64,000 nucleotides of DNA from an uncultured Bacteroidota bacterium (GCA_902778925.1 CACYZN010000026.1:1-64000); one strand, 5' to 3'; shown: positions 23,814-34,226, numbered from the stretch's first letter. Notes: generated by a model not told the origin, from the sequence alone. Numbers and translations are program-made.

Positions 23814-26351
23814 TTATTTTTTCACCACACGTGTTGCTATTGCATCTGCACGCAGTATATATATGCCACGGGGCAATGCCGAGAGGTTCATTGTGGTGGT
23901 GCCGGTCTGGGCTTTCTGTGTAAGGATGATGTGGCCTGTTATGTCGATCAACTGCAGTGTGGCCGGGTGGGGAAGCTCTACGGTCAGCCGGCTGGTAGTG
24001 GGGTTGGGATACACGGCCAGCCTGAATTCGTCTTGCATGTCGTATATGCCCACGGGATGGGGGGCGGAATAGGGCATATAGCGGAATGACTTGCCGCTGT
24101 CGGTTGTGTCGTGCACGAACTGGCGGCGCACACCGTCGCTGAGCACCTGCAGCATCTGCACCGAGCTGTAGGTCGAGCTGTTGCTGAAAGCAGTGGTGTA
24201 GGCCAGGTCGACCTGCTCCACCGAGCCGGCTTCGAAGATGAAGGGCCCGCTGGCACCCAGGCCGCGGCGGTCGCCAGGAATGTTACCTATGCCATTTTCG
24301 CTCCAAGTGTATGAAATATCGGGCACCACGCCGTCGGTGTTCCAGAACCAAGGATCGCTGTCGCCAGGGAACATGAAGTTGCAGTCGAGAGATGTAATCC
24401 CAGTATTGAAACCGTTGCCGCCAAACTTCATGTGCTGTCCGTTCTTCCAATAGCCGCGCAGGTAGTTGTATACATCTGATGCTTCGGCGGGGTCGGTGTT
24501 TGGAAAGTTGGTATTGCCGTTCTCATAGTAGACGAAGCCGGTGAGGCCGAGGCGTTCGTTGTCCACCACTCCGTCGCCGAAGTTTAGACCGTTGATGGCT
24601 TGGTTGCCAGTTATGTCGCCAGGGACGAAGTGCCACGAGCGGTAGTCGATGAAGAAGAAGCGGTCGGCGGCGGCGTTGATGGCGACGGTGTCGAGGGTGC
24701 CGTCCGCGCGACGGAAGGTCTCGAGGGTGTCGTGCAGCGCCTGGTTGGGGCTGTTGAGGATGTATTCGATGTCGACACGGCCGTTATCGCGCTCATCCTG
24801 CTCCTGCACTGCGCCTCCCAGCAGCATGCAGCCTTGTGCCGGAGGTATACCATAGTACATACTTGAACCTGGGCCATCTTCGTCGTCGCCGTTGTAGCCA
24901 TAGAACAAGCCCCGACGCACATCACAACCGATGAAATCGTCGTAGGAATAGCCAAGGTCGAAGTCAACGAAGAGTCCTAAGTAGGTGTCGATGTAGGTGG
25001 TTTCGGAGCGGTTGTAGATGTCGTAGTGGGCGAAGACGGTATTGTTCAAGGAGGCGTCACTTGTGTCGCCGAAGACGTAAGTCATACAGTGCACCTCGAT
25101 GCCGAAGGGAGAGCCGTATGTGTTGCGATGCTGTCCTACATCGTTGAAGATTGAGAAGGTGCACTCGTCGCCGCGTATGATGGGGTAGTCGCCGGCCAGC
25201 GCGTTGTAGTTGCCGTTGCTATCGGCGTCGTAGAAGGGGGCCATGCGTTCTGCGAAGCCCTCGGTGCCGCTACCTGGCCATGAGCGTATCTCGTCGATGG
25301 GCTCGTAGTCTGGCTCGCCGCAATGGGCTATATGGTAGTCTATCTGTTCGCGCGTGAGGTGCCACACACGGTTGTACTTCTTCACTGTGGCAGTATCGGT
25401 CGAGGCACTGCCGTCTATACGCAGTGGCCCCGGCATGTAGTCGTAGCTATTGGTTCCATAGGTTTGTGTTGTCGTAGCGTTGGCAGCGCTGAGCCACAGT
25501 CCGTTGGTGTAGAGGGGTGATGCTCCTCCAATGGTGTAGTTCGATGTTGTGCCGTTGAAGCCCATGTTGCCGAAGGGAAAGACGGGGGCGTTCACATTGT
25601 TGGCCGTCAATGTGGCGGGCTGGCCCAGAGTCAGCGCGTAGGCGTGCACGGTGTCGGGTCCTTCGACGACTTTGTGGTTCGCGCCGGTGCTCCATATAAT
25701 CATTTTATTGTTGGGCTGCTGGAAGGAGCCGCCGGTGAAGTCGGCATAGTACCAGGCTGTCTCTCCAGGCTCGTAATATGCCGGCCAGCCGTATATTTCT
25801 ATGGTGGGGTCGTCGGTGGTCACTTCAAACCATACGGCGCATGGCGACCAAAGACGCGAACGGTACCAATTGTTGATCCAGCGCCAGTTTGGCATGGCAC
25901 CGCAGGGTAATGCCACCACGGTGTGGTTGAGGTAGTTGTTTCCCAGAGAAACAGTGATGTCGGCGCCCTTCGTAGGGGGTGTCATGCCGGCGAAGGCCAG
26001 TGTGTCGAGGCTGGAAGTGCTAAATGCCGATGCTCCGATGAAGTCGATGGTGGAAGGCAGCGACACGTAGTTGACGCTGGCTCCAGAGAAGGTTATAGGG
26101 TTCACCCCGGTTACTGTCCATACGGTGTCGTTGTACGTCAGTGTCTCGGGCACTACTATGCGGCCGGTGTAGGCGTGGGTAGTGTTCTTGCAGATGAACA
26201 CCTGCGGTGGGTCGGTGCTGACTATGCCGCAGCGCAGTTCCACACTGTCGGCATTGTACACATTGAATACGCGCGTAATCGTCTGCGCGGTGACGATGTT
26301 GCCCGCCATAATTAGGAAAATAGCTGCCAATGCTCTGTAAATCTTTGTCAT
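23814..26351 (-). CDS. Large secreted protein with T9SS type A sorting domain
   Basis: 845 residues from ATG 26351 (MTKIYRALAAIFLIMAGNIVTAQ is the signal peptide). The N-terminal part has a single LRR-like segment (GVNPITFSGASVNYVSLPSTIDFIG), a VALPCGAM block like that of the LRR proteins, and an unrecognised 500-residue Asp/Asn/Tyr-rich body (for example TYLGLFVDFDLGYSYDDFIG). The C-terminus has the canonical YPNPTTSRLTVEL opening and NLSALPRGIYILRAD..RVVKK ending of a type A sorting domain. It is exported by T9SS; its function is unknown. A TATCTTTG promoter lies about 52 bases upstream. Confidence 0.85.
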   Translation of the reverse strand: MTKIYRALAAIFLIMAGNIVTAQTITRVFNVYNADSVELRCGIVSTDPPQVFICKNTTHAYTGRIVVPETLTYNDTVWTVTGVNPITFSGASVNYVSLPSTIDFIGASAFSTSSLDTLAFAGMTPPTKGADITVSLGNNYLNHTVVALPCGAMPNWRWINNWYRSRLWSPCAVWFEVTTDDPTIEIYGWPAYYEPGETAWYYADFTGGSFQQPNNKMIIWSTGANHKVVEGPDTVHAYALTLGQPATLTANNVNAPVFPFGNMGFNGTTSNYTIGGASPLYTNGLWLSAANATTTQTYGTNSYDYMPGPLRIDGSASTDTATVKKYNRVWHLTREQIDYHIAHCGEPDYEPIDEIRSWPGSGTEGFAERMAPFYDADSNGNYNALAGDYPIIRGDECTFSIFNDVGQHRNTYGSPFGIEVHCMTYVFGDTSDASLNNTVFAHYDIYNRSETTYIDTYLGLFVDFDLGYSYDDFIGCDVRRGLFYGYNGDDEDGPGSSMYYGIPPAQGCMLLGGAVQEQDERDNGRVDIEYILNSPNQALHDTLETFRRADGTLDTVAINAAADRFFFIDYRSWHFVPGDITGNQAINGLNFGDGVVDNERLGLTGFVYYENGNTNFPNTDPAEASDVYNYLRGYWKNGQHMKFGGNGFNTGITSLDCNFMFPGDSDPWFWNTDGVVPDISYTWSENGIGNIPGDRRGLGASGPFIFEAGSVEQVDLAYTTAFSNSSTYSSVQMLQVLSDGVRRQFVHDTTDSGKSFRYMPYSAPHPVGIYDMQDEFRLAVYPNPTTSRLTVELPHPATLQLIDITGHIILTQKAQTGTTTMNLSALPRGIYILRADAIATRVVKK

Positions 26352-26403
26352 GTTGTTGATATTTAATTGATTATTTTTTTTGTGTCTTTGGGAATGTCTT
26401 TTG

Positions 26404-26411
26404 CAAAGATA
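26404..26411 (-). promoter_or_regulatory. Bacteroidota -7 element of the T9SS cargo gene
   Basis: TATCTTTG on the minus strand, 52 bases before the ATG. Confidence 0.7.
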
Positions 26412-26500
26412 CGAAATTGATTTTGTATTTCCAAAAAACAATTTGCGAAGGCAGGAGGAATTATAGTCAATGCGATGTGTTGTCCTGGACTATAAACGAT

Positions 26501-26530
26501 AAGCCTGGCAGCCATAAAGCTGCCAGGCTT
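26501..26530 (-). terminator. Hairpin downstream of valS
   Basis: AAGCCTGGCAGC (26501-26512) pairs perfectly with GCTGCCAGGCTT (26519-26530), 6-nt loop. The T-run is weak on either strand. Confidence 0.65.
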
Positions 26531-26593
26531 GAGGTGGATGTTTGTTTTGTGGTTATACTGTGTGCGATATATTCACTGTAGCGGGTACGTATG

Positions 26594-29251
26594 TCAGGCG
26601 CCGAGGGCGGCAATCTGGGCACGGAGGGCTGCGATTTTGGTTTCAGCGTCACGCTGCTTGTTGCGCTCCTTTTCGATGACGGCGGCCGGGGCGCCGTTGA
26701 CGAATTTCTCGTTGGAGAGCTTGCCCATAACGCTGCGCAGGAAGCCTTCGGCGTATTTCAGCTCGTCTTGCAGCTTTTTCAGCTCCTCTTCCTTGTTGAC
26801 GTTCTCGGGCATGGGCACGAAGCATTCCATGGTGCCGACCATGAAGGAAAGGGCGCCGGCGGGCTTCTCGTGTATTTCGCTGATGGCGCTGACATTGGCC
26901 AGCTTGCGGACTATGCCGTCGAAGCGGACGAAGCGGTAGCGGTCGTCGGCAGCGATGAACGATACCTCCAGAGCCTCTTTGGGCGATAGGTTACGGGTGT
27001 TGCGTATGTTGCGCACGCCGGCTATGACCTCACGGGCGGTGTCGAACTCGTCGAGCAGGCGCTGGTCGTAGAAGACGCTGGTGGGCATGTGCTGGTTCAT
27101 GATGCTGAAGTTGGCATTGATGAAGGCGGTCTTCTCGTCGTCTTTGCCGATGGTCTGCAGGGCATGCCATATCTCTTCGGTGACGAAGGGCATGAAGGGG
27201 TGCAGCAAGAGCATCAGACGGGAGAAGATGCTGACGGTGGCGTCGTAGGTCTCGCGGTCGATGGGGGTGCCGTAGGCGGGCTTCACCATCTCGAGGTACC
27301 AAGAGCAGAAGTCGTCCCAAGCCAGCTTGTAAGTGGCCATGAGAGCCTCGCTGAGGCGGTACTGGTCGAAGTCTTTCTCTATCTCCTCGATGACCTGTGC
27401 CATGCGCTGCTCCATCCATTGGACGGCCACGGCATTCTCCTGACTCTGCTGTATGTCGCCCACCTGCCAGCCGCTGACGAGGCGCAAGGCGTTCCAGAGC
27501 TTGTTGCTGAAGTTGCGGCCTTGCTCACAGATGGCTTCGTCGAAGGGGAGGTCGTTGCCGGCAGGGGCGGTGAGGAGCATGCCCATGCGGACGCCGTCGG
27601 CGCCGTATTTGTCGATGAGCATGATGGGGTCGGGGCTGTTGCCTAGCGATTTGCTCATCTTGCGGCCCAGCTTGTCACGCACGATGCCGGTGAAGTATAC
27701 GTTGTGGAAGGGTACGTCGTTGCGATATTCCTCGCCGGCCATGATCATGCGGGCCACCCAGAAGAAGATGATGTCGGGAGCGGTGATGAGGTCGGCGGTG
27801 GGGTAGTAGTACTTGATTTCGGGGTTGTCGGGGTTGCGTATGCCGTCGAAGAGCGAGATAGGCCAGAGCCATGAGCTGAACCAGGTGTCGAGCACGTCCT
27901 CGTCCTGACGCAGGGCGCCGGTGTAGCCGTACTTCTCGGCGGCTATCTTGCGGGCTTCCTCTTCGTTGATAGCCACGATGGTCTCCACCTTGCCGTTCTG
28001 TTCCAGATACCAGGCGGGGATGCGCTGGCCCCACCACAGCTGGCGGCTGATGCACCAGTCCTTGATGTTCTCCAGCCAGTGGCGGTAGGTGTTCTTGAAC
28101 TTGGCGGGGTGGAAGCGGATGGTGTCGTCCTCGACTACTGCGAGGGCCTTTTTGGCCACGTCGTCCATCTTCATGAACCACTGGGCCGAGAGCTTGGGCT
28201 CGATGACGGCGTCGGTGCGCTCTGAGTGGCCTACCTTGTTGGTATAGTCTTCGGTCTTCTCGACAAGGCCGGCTTCCTCGAGGTCTTTCATGATAGCCTT
28301 GCGGCAGGCAAAGCGGTCCATGCCGGCGTACTTGCCGCCGTGCTCGTTGAGGGTACCGTTGTCGTTGAAGATGTCGATGCTCTCAAGGCCGTACTTCATG
28401 CCGAGGTTGTAGTCGTTGATGTCATGGGCGGGGGTGATCTTTAGGGCGCCGGTACCGAATTCGCGGTCTACATACTCGTCCATGATGATGGGCACCACGC
28501 GGCCTACGCCGGGTACTATGACGCGCTTGCCCTTGAGCCACTGGTAGCGCTCGTCCTCGGGATGCACGCACACGGCGGTGTCGCCCATGATGGTCTCCGG
28601 GCGCGTGGTGGCGACGACGATGTACTTGTCCTCGCCCTCGACGTAATATTTAAGGTAGAAGAGTTTGCCGTGGCTCTCCTTATAGATGACCTCCTCGTCG
28701 CTGACGGCGGTGAGGGCCTGGGGGTCCCAGTTTACCATGCGCACACCGCGGTAGATGAGCCCCTTGTTGTAGAGGTCGACAAAAACGCGGATGACGCTCT
28801 CGTAGCGCACCTCGTCCATGGTGAAGGCGGTGCGGTCCCAGTCGCAGGAGGCGCCGAGCTTGCGGAGCTGCTTGAGGATGATGCCGCCATGTTCTTCCTT
28901 CCACTCCCATGCGTACTTCATGAATTCGTCACGTGTGAGGCTACGTTTGTCGATGCCGCGGTCGGCGAGCATCTTCACCACCTTGGCTTCAGTGGCTATG
29001 CTGGCGTGGTCGGTGCCTGGCACCCAGCAGGCGTTCTTGCCCTGCATGCGGGCGCGGCGAACGAGAACGTCCTGGATGGTATTGTTGAGCATGTGTCCCA
29101 TGTGGAGTACGCCGGTTACGTTGGGCGGCGGAATAACAATAGTATAGGGCACACGGGTATCGGGCTCCGAGTGGAAGAGTTTCTTGTCAAGCCAGAATTG
29201 GTACCATTTCTCCTCGATGGCACGTGGATCGTATTTTGATGCTATTTCCAT
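26594..29251 (-). CDS. valS: Valyl-tRNA synthetase
   Basis: 885 residues, normal length. It attaches valine to tRNA(Val). Class I motifs are [13 protein letters not shown] (HIGH box) and [14 protein letters not shown] (KMSKS). The editing domain lies between them ([13 protein letters not shown]), followed by the anticodon-binding domain ([10 protein letters not shown]) and a C-terminal coiled-coil arm from about residue 815 ([16 protein letters not shown]). Cytoplasmic. It starts 17 bases upstream of the outer-membrane protein gene's coding end on the same strand, so cotranscription with the preceding genes is possible. Confidence 0.97.
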   Translation of the reverse strand: MEIASKYDPRAIEEKWYQFWLDKKLFHSEPDTRVPYTIVIPPPNVTGVLHMGHMLNNTIQDVLVRRARMQGKNACWVPGTDHASIATEAKVVKMLADRGIDKRSLTRDEFMKYAWEWKEEHGGIILKQLRKLGASCDWDRTAFTMDEVRYESVIRVFVDLYNKGLIYRGVRMVNWDPQALTAVSDEEVIYKESHGKLFYLKYYVEGEDKYIVVATTRPETIMGDTAVCVHPEDERYQWLKGKRVIVPGVGRVVPIIMDEYVDREFGTGALKITPAHDINDYNLGMKYGLESIDIFNDNGTLNEHGGKYAGMDRFACRKAIMKDLEEAGLVEKTEDYTNKVGHSERTDAVIEPKLSAQWFMKMDDVAKKALAVVEDDTIRFHPAKFKNTYRHWLENIKDWCISRQLWWGQRIPAWYLEQNGKVETIVAINEEEARKIAAEKYGYTGALRQDEDVLDTWFSSWLWPISLFDGIRNPDNPEIKYYYPTADLITAPDIIFFWVARMIMAGEEYRNDVPFHNVYFTGIVRDKLGRKMSKSLGNSPDPIMLIDKYGADGVRMGMLLTAPAGNDLPFDEAICEQGRNFSNKLWNALRLVSGWQVGDIQQSQENAVAVQWMEQRMAQVIEEIEKDFDQYRLSEALMATYKLAWDDFCSWYLEMVKPAYGTPIDRETYDATVSIFSRLMLLLHPFMPFVTEEIWHALQTIGKDDEKTAFINANFSIMNQHMPTSVFYDQRLLDEFDTAREVIAGVRNIRNTRNLSPKEALEVSFIAADDRYRFVRFDGIVRKLANVSAISEIHEKPAGALSFMVGTMECFVPMPENVNKEEELKKLQDELKYAEGFLRSVMGKLSNEKFVNGAPAAVIEKERNKQRDAETKIAALRAQIAALGA

Positions 29252-29268
29252 TTGGTATTAGCTGTTTA

Positions 29269-29826
29269 TTATTTCTTCTTTGTCATGGAGTTCAGTCTAT
29301 CCGTGGCTGTGCGGCTGTGGGGGACTGAGAAACCTACACCAAAGGTGAGGCCGTTGAATTCTTTCAGCTTCGGCACTATCTCGTAGCCCACCGAGAAGTG
29401 GACCATGTAGATGTTCACCGCCAGCGTCGGAGTCATGGTGAAGTAGGTGTTCTTCTCGGTCTTGCCGGTGCTCTGGTTGTGGTCTTTGGTCATGTCCATA
29501 CCCAGCACAAGCATCGGACGGAAGGTGATGGCTCCCCAGTCGGTGACGTCTTCGTCGAAGGTGTAGCCCACCCAGCCGAGGCGCATGGACCATGTAGGCT
29601 CAATACGCTCGGCGCCGTTGTTGGTGAGAAAGTACTTGCCGTTTTCGCCGAAGCCGAACGAGAGGAACGAGCCGCCGGCCGTAGAGAAGCCGTAGGGGTA
29701 GGCGGGCTGGTACGAGTAGCCTACCATCTTCATCCATGAGTGCTTGATGTTGAAAATGTTTTCGCTCTGGGCGAATGTGGTGGCCATCAGCGAGAGCATG
29801 GCCGCAAAGATAATGCTTTTTTTCAT
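29269..29826 (-). CDS. Small outer-membrane beta-barrel-like protein
   Basis: 185 residues from ATG 29826. Signal peptide 1-19 (KKSIIFAAMLSLMATTFAQ). The mature protein has alternating amphipathic strands (FLSFGFGENGKYFL, WSMRLGWVGYTF, WGAITFRPMLVLGMDM, FTMTPTLAVNIYMVHFSVGYEIV, FNGLTFGVGFSV), consistent with an eight-strand outer-membrane barrel. It ends with a basic tail. No specific family is recognised. It lies between the rhomboid gene (18 bases upstream) and valS. Confidence 0.75.
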   Translation of the reverse strand: MKKSIIFAAMLSLMATTFAQSENIFNIKHSWMKMVGYSYQPAYPYGFSTAGGSFLSFGFGENGKYFLTNNGAERIEPTWSMRLGWVGYTFDEDVTDWGAITFRPMLVLGMDMTKDHNQSTGKTEKNTYFTMTPTLAVNIYMVHFSVGYEIVPKLKEFNGLTFGVGFSVPHSRTATDRLNSMTKKK

Positions 29827-29843
29827 GTGATGTGTTGTATTGA

Positions 29844-30455
29844 TTATATTCTTGAGAAGGGATGTTTGCGCCAATATAATATAAGGATGAGTCCAATGAA
29901 CATGCCGCCGAGGTGGGCGAAGTGGGCTATGCCGTCGTATGAGCGGAAGATGCCTTCGAACAGCTCGATGGCAATCATGCCTATGATGAACCATTTGGTC
30001 TTGATGGGGACCAGGAAGTAAAGGTATATGTACTCGTTGGGGAACATCATGCCGAAGGCCAGCAGCAGTGCGTAGATGGCGCCCGAAGCACCCACCGATA
30101 CGTGTACGCCGGGCACCAGCAGGTTGAGCAGGCCGGCTCCGATGCCGCACACCAGATAATAGAACAGGAAGCGGCGCGAGCCCCAGTAGTTCTCCAGCGT
30201 GGTGCCGAACATCCATAGCGAGAACATGTTGAAGAACAGGTGGTCGAGCGAGCCGTGCATGAACATGTAGGAAAGTGGCTGCCACAGACGGAAGTTGCCC
30301 GACGATGGGGTCCAGATGCCGAGCCAGTAGTTGAGGTCGACCACGTGCTGCATGTTGAGCACGTAGTACAGTCCATAGCAGAGTATGTTTATGATGAGCA
30401 GGTGTTTTACTGCCGGCGGCAGCATGCTGAATCCTTGGGGTTGGTATTGGGCCAT
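29844..30455 (-). CDS. Rhomboid family intramembrane serine protease
   Basis: 203 residues from ATG 30455, two bases after the mutL stop. Six predicted membrane segments. Rhomboid catalytic features are intact: HGSLDHLFFNMFSLW (H and N in TM2), the nucleophile GASGAIYALL, and the histidine in HFAHLGGMFIGL. It cleaves transmembrane substrates in the inner membrane; the substrate is unknown. It is cotranscribed with mutL and possibly the barrel protein. Confidence 0.9.
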   Translation of the reverse strand: MAQYQPQGFSMLPPAVKHLLIINILCYGLYYVLNMQHVVDLNYWLGIWTPSSGNFRLWQPLSYMFMHGSLDHLFFNMFSLWMFGTTLENYWGSRRFLFYYLVCGIGAGLLNLLVPGVHVSVGASGAIYALLLAFGMMFPNEYIYLYFLVPIKTKWFIIGMIAIELFEGIFRSYDGIAHFAHLGGMFIGLILILYWRKHPFSRI

Positions 30456-30457
30456 GT

Positions 30458-32236
30458 CTATTTCAGTAGTTCTTCTGGTTTGACTATAGTGATTATCTTC
30501 TTGCCCGAGGGCGAGGTGTCGGCCATGGGACAGGCGAAGAGGTCGGCCACCAGCTGCTGCATCTCGGCCTGCTCGAGGCGGGCGGGGCATTTGGCGGCAA
30601 TCTGCTTGGCCAGCGAGGCACAGAGGCTTGTGCTGCGGTCGACGAAGCGCTGCATCGTGGAGCCCCTGTAGTCGGCCAGCAGACGCTCAATGAGGTGCTG
30701 CAGGTCGTCCTCGTGCACTTCGGGCGGGGTGGCGGTGACCACGAAGGTGCCACTGCTCCGCTGTGCTATCTCGAAGCCGTACTGCTTGAGGTCGGGCAGC
30801 AGTTCGCTCAGCATCTCGGCATCGGCAGCCTGCAGGTGGCAGTCTACGGGAAAGAGCAGCGTCTGCGAGCTGTTGGCGCCCCACTCCGAGTTGCGCACCA
30901 TGCGGTCGAAGGCGATGCGCTCCCTGGCGCGTTGCAGGTCGATGACGGCCAGCCCCGAGCTGAGGGCGGTGACGATGTAGCGCTCTTGCAGCTGCATGCA
31001 GGTGCCGGCCGATGGGGTGGGGGTAGGGGCTTTAGGGTCTATAGGGTCTTTAAGGTCCTCAAGGTCGTTAAGGTCATTAGGGCCTTTAAGGTCGGTGGAC
31101 TCTATCTTCAGGCGGGTCTGGGCGGCGGTGGCCCGGAAGGGGTTGTAGTCGGGATTGTAGCTGATGCGGGGTGGGGTGGGGGTGTGCCCTTTGGGGACGG
31201 GCCCGATGTTGAACTCGGGCGGGGTGTCGAAGCTGAGCTCGGTACCGAGACTGAACTGGCCTATGGCGCGCTTCACGGCCGACCGCAGTATGGCGAAGAG
31301 GGCGTGGTCGTCGACGAACTTCACCTCGGTCTTCGTGGGGTGTATGTTGACGTCGATGCGCGAGGGGTCGACCTGCAGGCCTATGAAGTAGCTGGGAAAG
31401 GAGCGGTCGGGCAGCAGGTCGGCATAGGCGCGTTCGACGGCGGTGTTGAGCGAGGGGTGCTTTATGAAGCGGCCGTTGACGAACAGGTACTGCTCGCCGC
31501 GCGTCTTGCGCGAGAACTCGGGCCGGCTCACGAAGCCGTGTATGCGCACCAGGTCGGTCTCCTCGTCGACGGCGTACATGCGCTCCTTGTAGAGCGAGCC
31601 GAACAGGCCTGCTATGCGCTGCAGCATGCCGCCTGGCTTGAGGTCGTACACGGTCTTGCCGTTGCTTTGCAGGGTGAAGCCTATGTCGTGGTGTATAAGG
31701 GTGATGCGGCGGAACACCTCCTCGATGTGCCCGAATTCGACGCTGTCGCGCTTCAGGAAGTTGCGGCGGGCCGGTACGTTGTAGAAGAGGTTCTTCACCG
31801 CCACGGTGGTGCCGCAGGGGCATACCAGGTGGTGCTGGTCCACGATGTGCGACCCCTCTATCTGCACCTGGGTGCCCAGCTCGCTGTCGGCCTGCCGGGT
31901 GCGCAGCTCCACCTGCGCGATGGCTGCTATCGAGGCAAGCGCTTCGCCGCGGAAGCCCATGGTGTGTATGGCGAAGAGGTCGTCGGCACGGTGTATCTTG
32001 CTGGTAGCATGCCGCTCGAAGCATAGACGCGCGTCGCCGTCGCTCATGCCGCATCCGTTGTCGGTCACCTGTATCAAGGTGCGGCCGGCATCCTTCACCA
32101 CCAGGTCTATCTGGGTGGCGCCGGCGTCCATGGCGTTCTCCAGCAGCTCCTTGACGGCGCCGGCAGGGCGGTCCACCACCTCGCCGGCCGCTATCTGGTT
32201 GGCTACGCTATCGGGTAGTATGTTGATTATGTCCAA
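30458..32236 (-). CDS. mutL: DNA mismatch repair protein MutL
   Basis: 592 residues if translated from TTG 32236 (DIINILPDSVANQIAAGEVV, the usual MutL N-terminus); TTG 32266 adds ten residues. No ATG is available, and the start overlaps the upstream gene by 29 bases. The GHKL ATPase motifs ELLENAMDAGA, DNGCGM and GFRGEALASI are intact. The C-terminal dimerisation domain has DLQRARERI where endonuclease-type MutLs carry DQHAxxER, so the metal site may be altered. The linker (about residues 385-415) is encoded by a 9-nt tandem repeat. It couples mismatch recognition by MutS to strand removal. Confidence 0.92.
   Translation of the reverse strand: MDIINILPDSVANQIAAGEVVDRPAGAVKELLENAMDAGATQIDLVVKDAGRTLIQVTDNGCGMSDGDARLCFERHATSKIHRADDLFAIHTMGFRGEALASIAAIAQVELRTRQADSELGTQVQIEGSHIVDQHHLVCPCGTTVAVKNLFYNVPARRNFLKRDSVEFGHIEEVFRRITLIHHDIGFTLQSNGKTVYDLKPGGMLQRIAGLFGSLYKERMYAVDEETDLVRIHGFVSRPEFSRKTRGEQYLFVNGRFIKHPSLNTAVERAYADLLPDRSFPSYFIGLQVDPSRIDVNIHPTKTEVKFVDDHALFAILRSAVKRAIGQFSLGTELSFDTPPEFNIGPVPKGHTPTPPRISYNPDYNPFRATAAQTRLKIESTDLKGPNDLNDLEDLKDPIDPKAPTPTPSAGTCMQLQERYIVTALSSGLAVIDLQRARERIAFDRMVRNSEWGANSSQTLLFPVDCHLQAADAEMLSELLPDLKQYGFEIAQRSSGTFVVTATPPEVHEDDLQHLIERLLADYRGSTMQRFVDRSTSLCASLAKQIAAKCPARLEQAEMQQLVADLFACPMADTSPSGKKIITIVKPEELLK
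31031..31095. repeat. 9-nt tandem repeat in the mutL linker
   Basis: About seven units of GGTCNTTAA (plus strand) encode DLK-GPN-DLN-DLE-DLK-DPI-DPK. Unit length is a multiple of three, so copy number can vary without frameshift. Confidence 0.75.
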
Positions 32237-33653
32237 CTTGCTCCTGTTTCTTTTCGTGTTCGTCAAGGAAGCGCATCAGCCCCTTGATGGGCAGCACCTT
32301 GTTCATGATGACGTCGCGGTGCTCGTCCAGTATTATCATCGTCGGGGCGCCGTGCACGTTGTAGGCCTCCTGATAGTCGATGTTGACGTTGGTGCCGCCG
32401 ACGTTGACCCAGCGGAAGTCGTGTTCGCGCACATAGCGCTTCCACTTGTCGACGTCGCTCTCGTAGCCGATGGCGTAAACCTCGAAACGGTTGTTGCCCA
32501 CGGCGCGCAGCGAGTCGTACAGCACCTTCAGCTCCTCGCTCTGCTCCTGGCAGTGGTGGCAGTCGGGGTCCCAGAACCACAGTATCACATAGCGGTTGGG
32601 AAACCTGTGGCTCGAAATCCAGTCTTTGGGGTCGTTGCTCTGGTTGGTGTCGGCCATCAGCAGCTCGCGGCCGTGGGCACCGATCAGGCTCTGGCTTATG
32701 CGGTTCAGGTTGTAGCGCATGTTGTGCAGGGTGGCCTCCGTCGCCCAGGGGCAGCGGCCGCGCAGGTAATACTGCGAGGCTAGGTGGCACCACACGGCGT
32801 CCCACCCTATGTTCTTGGTCGACCGGAAGTAGCGCGGCTCGATGTGGTCGAACACATACTGCAGCAGCTTGGTGTTGCCGCCGATGCGGGCCGCCAGCCG
32901 GTCGATGGTCGCGTTGATGGTGTCGCTGTCGGCATAGTACATCAGGCCGTAGAAGAAATAGTTCACCTTGTTGAACAGCTGCGGGCTATGCAGTACCTCC
33001 GTACTCTGCAGGTCGTAGTCGGTGTTGAAGAAGGCGTCCCAGTAGTGCATGCGGTAGTAGGTGGGCTTGTCGGCTACAGTGTCTGGCACCTCCGGCGCCT
33101 CGCACAGGTTGAGCAGGGTGAAGTACAGGTTCTGCTGCTTCCCGTGGCGGGTGGTGCGCTCGTAGTCCGTCATGCGTTCTATCAGTGCGGCCTCCTCCTT
33201 GGCGGCCTGCTCGCGCTCCGTCCGGTCGGTACTTTTCTTGCGTTTCGCTATGGCGTCCATCTCAACCTTGGCGGCATCTTCCACGGCCATATAGGCATAC
33301 ATGGCGCTGTTGGTCTCACACCCCTTCACCTTGACCGAAGCCGCCGAAAGCCGGGCGTCGCCCTCGATGGTGAAGCGGCGGCTACGGTCTATGCAGAAGT
33401 CGCCCACCGCCGTCTTGCCGTCCTGCCGCAGCAGTGCATACATGCCGCGCTCCCACTTCCGCCGGCCGGCGAAAGTGTAGCTGCCGCGGTGCAGCCGCGC
33501 CGTGTCGACCACCGTCGTCTTGTCGCGGAAATGCTGCCCTATGTACAGCACACTGTCGGTGGCACCGTCGAGGCGGAAGGTGAAGCTATATTGCTGGGCC
33601 TCAACGCAGCCCATGCCCAGCATCAAGGCCAGTATCAGTATGGTGTGTCTCAT
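32208..33653 (-). CDS. Thioredoxin-like lipid- or peptide-envelope protein (DUF5106/TlpA type)
   Basis: 481 residues. Signal peptide 1-19 (RHTILILALMLGMGCVEAQ). The N-terminal beta-rich region resembles DUF4369 (FRLDGATDSVLYIGQHF), the helical middle resembles DUF5106 (about 110-330), and a C-terminal thioredoxin fold (about 345-470) has the redox motif WDPDCHHC and the cis-Pro in VHGAPTMIIL. It probably works as a periplasmic thiol oxidoreductase. The last 29 or so bases overlap the mutL start. No accessory redox gene is nearby. Confidence 0.85.
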   Translation of the reverse strand: MRHTILILALMLGMGCVEAQQYSFTFRLDGATDSVLYIGQHFRDKTTVVDTARLHRGSYTFAGRRKWERGMYALLRQDGKTAVGDFCIDRSRRFTIEGDARLSAASVKVKGCETNSAMYAYMAVEDAAKVEMDAIAKRKKSTDRTEREQAAKEEAALIERMTDYERTTRHGKQQNLYFTLLNLCEAPEVPDTVADKPTYYRMHYWDAFFNTDYDLQSTEVLHSPQLFNKVNYFFYGLMYYADSDTINATIDRLAARIGGNTKLLQYVFDHIEPRYFRSTKNIGWDAVWCHLASQYYLRGRCPWATEATLHNMRYNLNRISQSLIGAHGRELLMADTNQSNDPKDWISSHRFPNRYVILWFWDPDCHHCQEQSEELKVLYDSLRAVGNNRFEVYAIGYESDVDKWKRYVREHDFRWVNVGGTNVNIDYQEAYNVHGAPTMIILDEHRDVIMNKVLPIKGLMRFLDEHEKKQEQVGHNQHTTR

Positions 33654-33780
33654 CGCTTTCTACTGTCAAACTATTCCTAAACGTCCCTCGCGCGATATTA
33701 TTGTGCGCAATGAATAAAATATTCTTTCGCAACCTCTCACTACCTTTCACAACCTCTCATTTTTAACTTTTAACTCTCTA

Positions 33781-33862
33781 CTCCCCCCACTCTCCACTCT
33801 CCGCTCCCCGCTCACCACTCTCCACTCCCCACTCCCCACTCCCCACTCTCCACTCTCCACTC
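33781..33862. repeat. 7-nt minisatellite, locus 2 (C-rich orientation)
   Basis: Tandem CTCCACT/CTCCCCA units next to palindromic repeat copy 3. The 33654-34226 spacer contains only these repeats and a diverged copy of the TTTAAGTT module (33976-34060). Confidence 0.8.
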
Positions 33863-33875
33863 CTCCTCCCCTCCG

Positions 33876-33975
33876 CCCGTTCTTATGTCGTTCTTATGTA
33901 TATCTTATGTTGTATTTATGTTTAAAACATAAGAAATACATAAGAAATACATAAGAAGTACATAAGAAATACCGG
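33876..33975. repeat. Long palindromic repeat, copy 3
   Basis: CGTTCTTATGTCGTTCTTAT at left, centre ATGTTTAAAACATAAG, right arm of ATAAGAAATAC/ATAAGAAGTAC units ending in AAATACCGG. Confidence 0.8.
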
Positions 33976-34205
33976 CGGGGGAGCTGGTTGCCAGGCGGTT
34001 ATGAAGGGGATGCTTTTTGGCCTAAATCTTAAATTCTTTAGGTTTTAACTTAAATAGTGTGAAAAACGAGGTCTGACGGTGTCTGTAGGGGCGGTGCTTC
34101 TGGTGTCGGTGCCGGGCAGGGAGCGCGGCATCGGTGCAGGGGGCTGTGGGCTAGACTTTTGCAAATTATTTTATACGCGGTGGCCGGCAATCCGTTTTTT
34201 TTGCG

Positions 34206-34213
34206 TAATTTTG
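34206..34213 (+). promoter_or_regulatory. Bacteroidota -7 element of dnaX
   Basis: TAATTTTG followed by CAGG, 13 bases before the ATG, implying a near-leaderless message. Confidence 0.6.
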
Positions 34214-34226
34214 CAGGCGGAAAATA

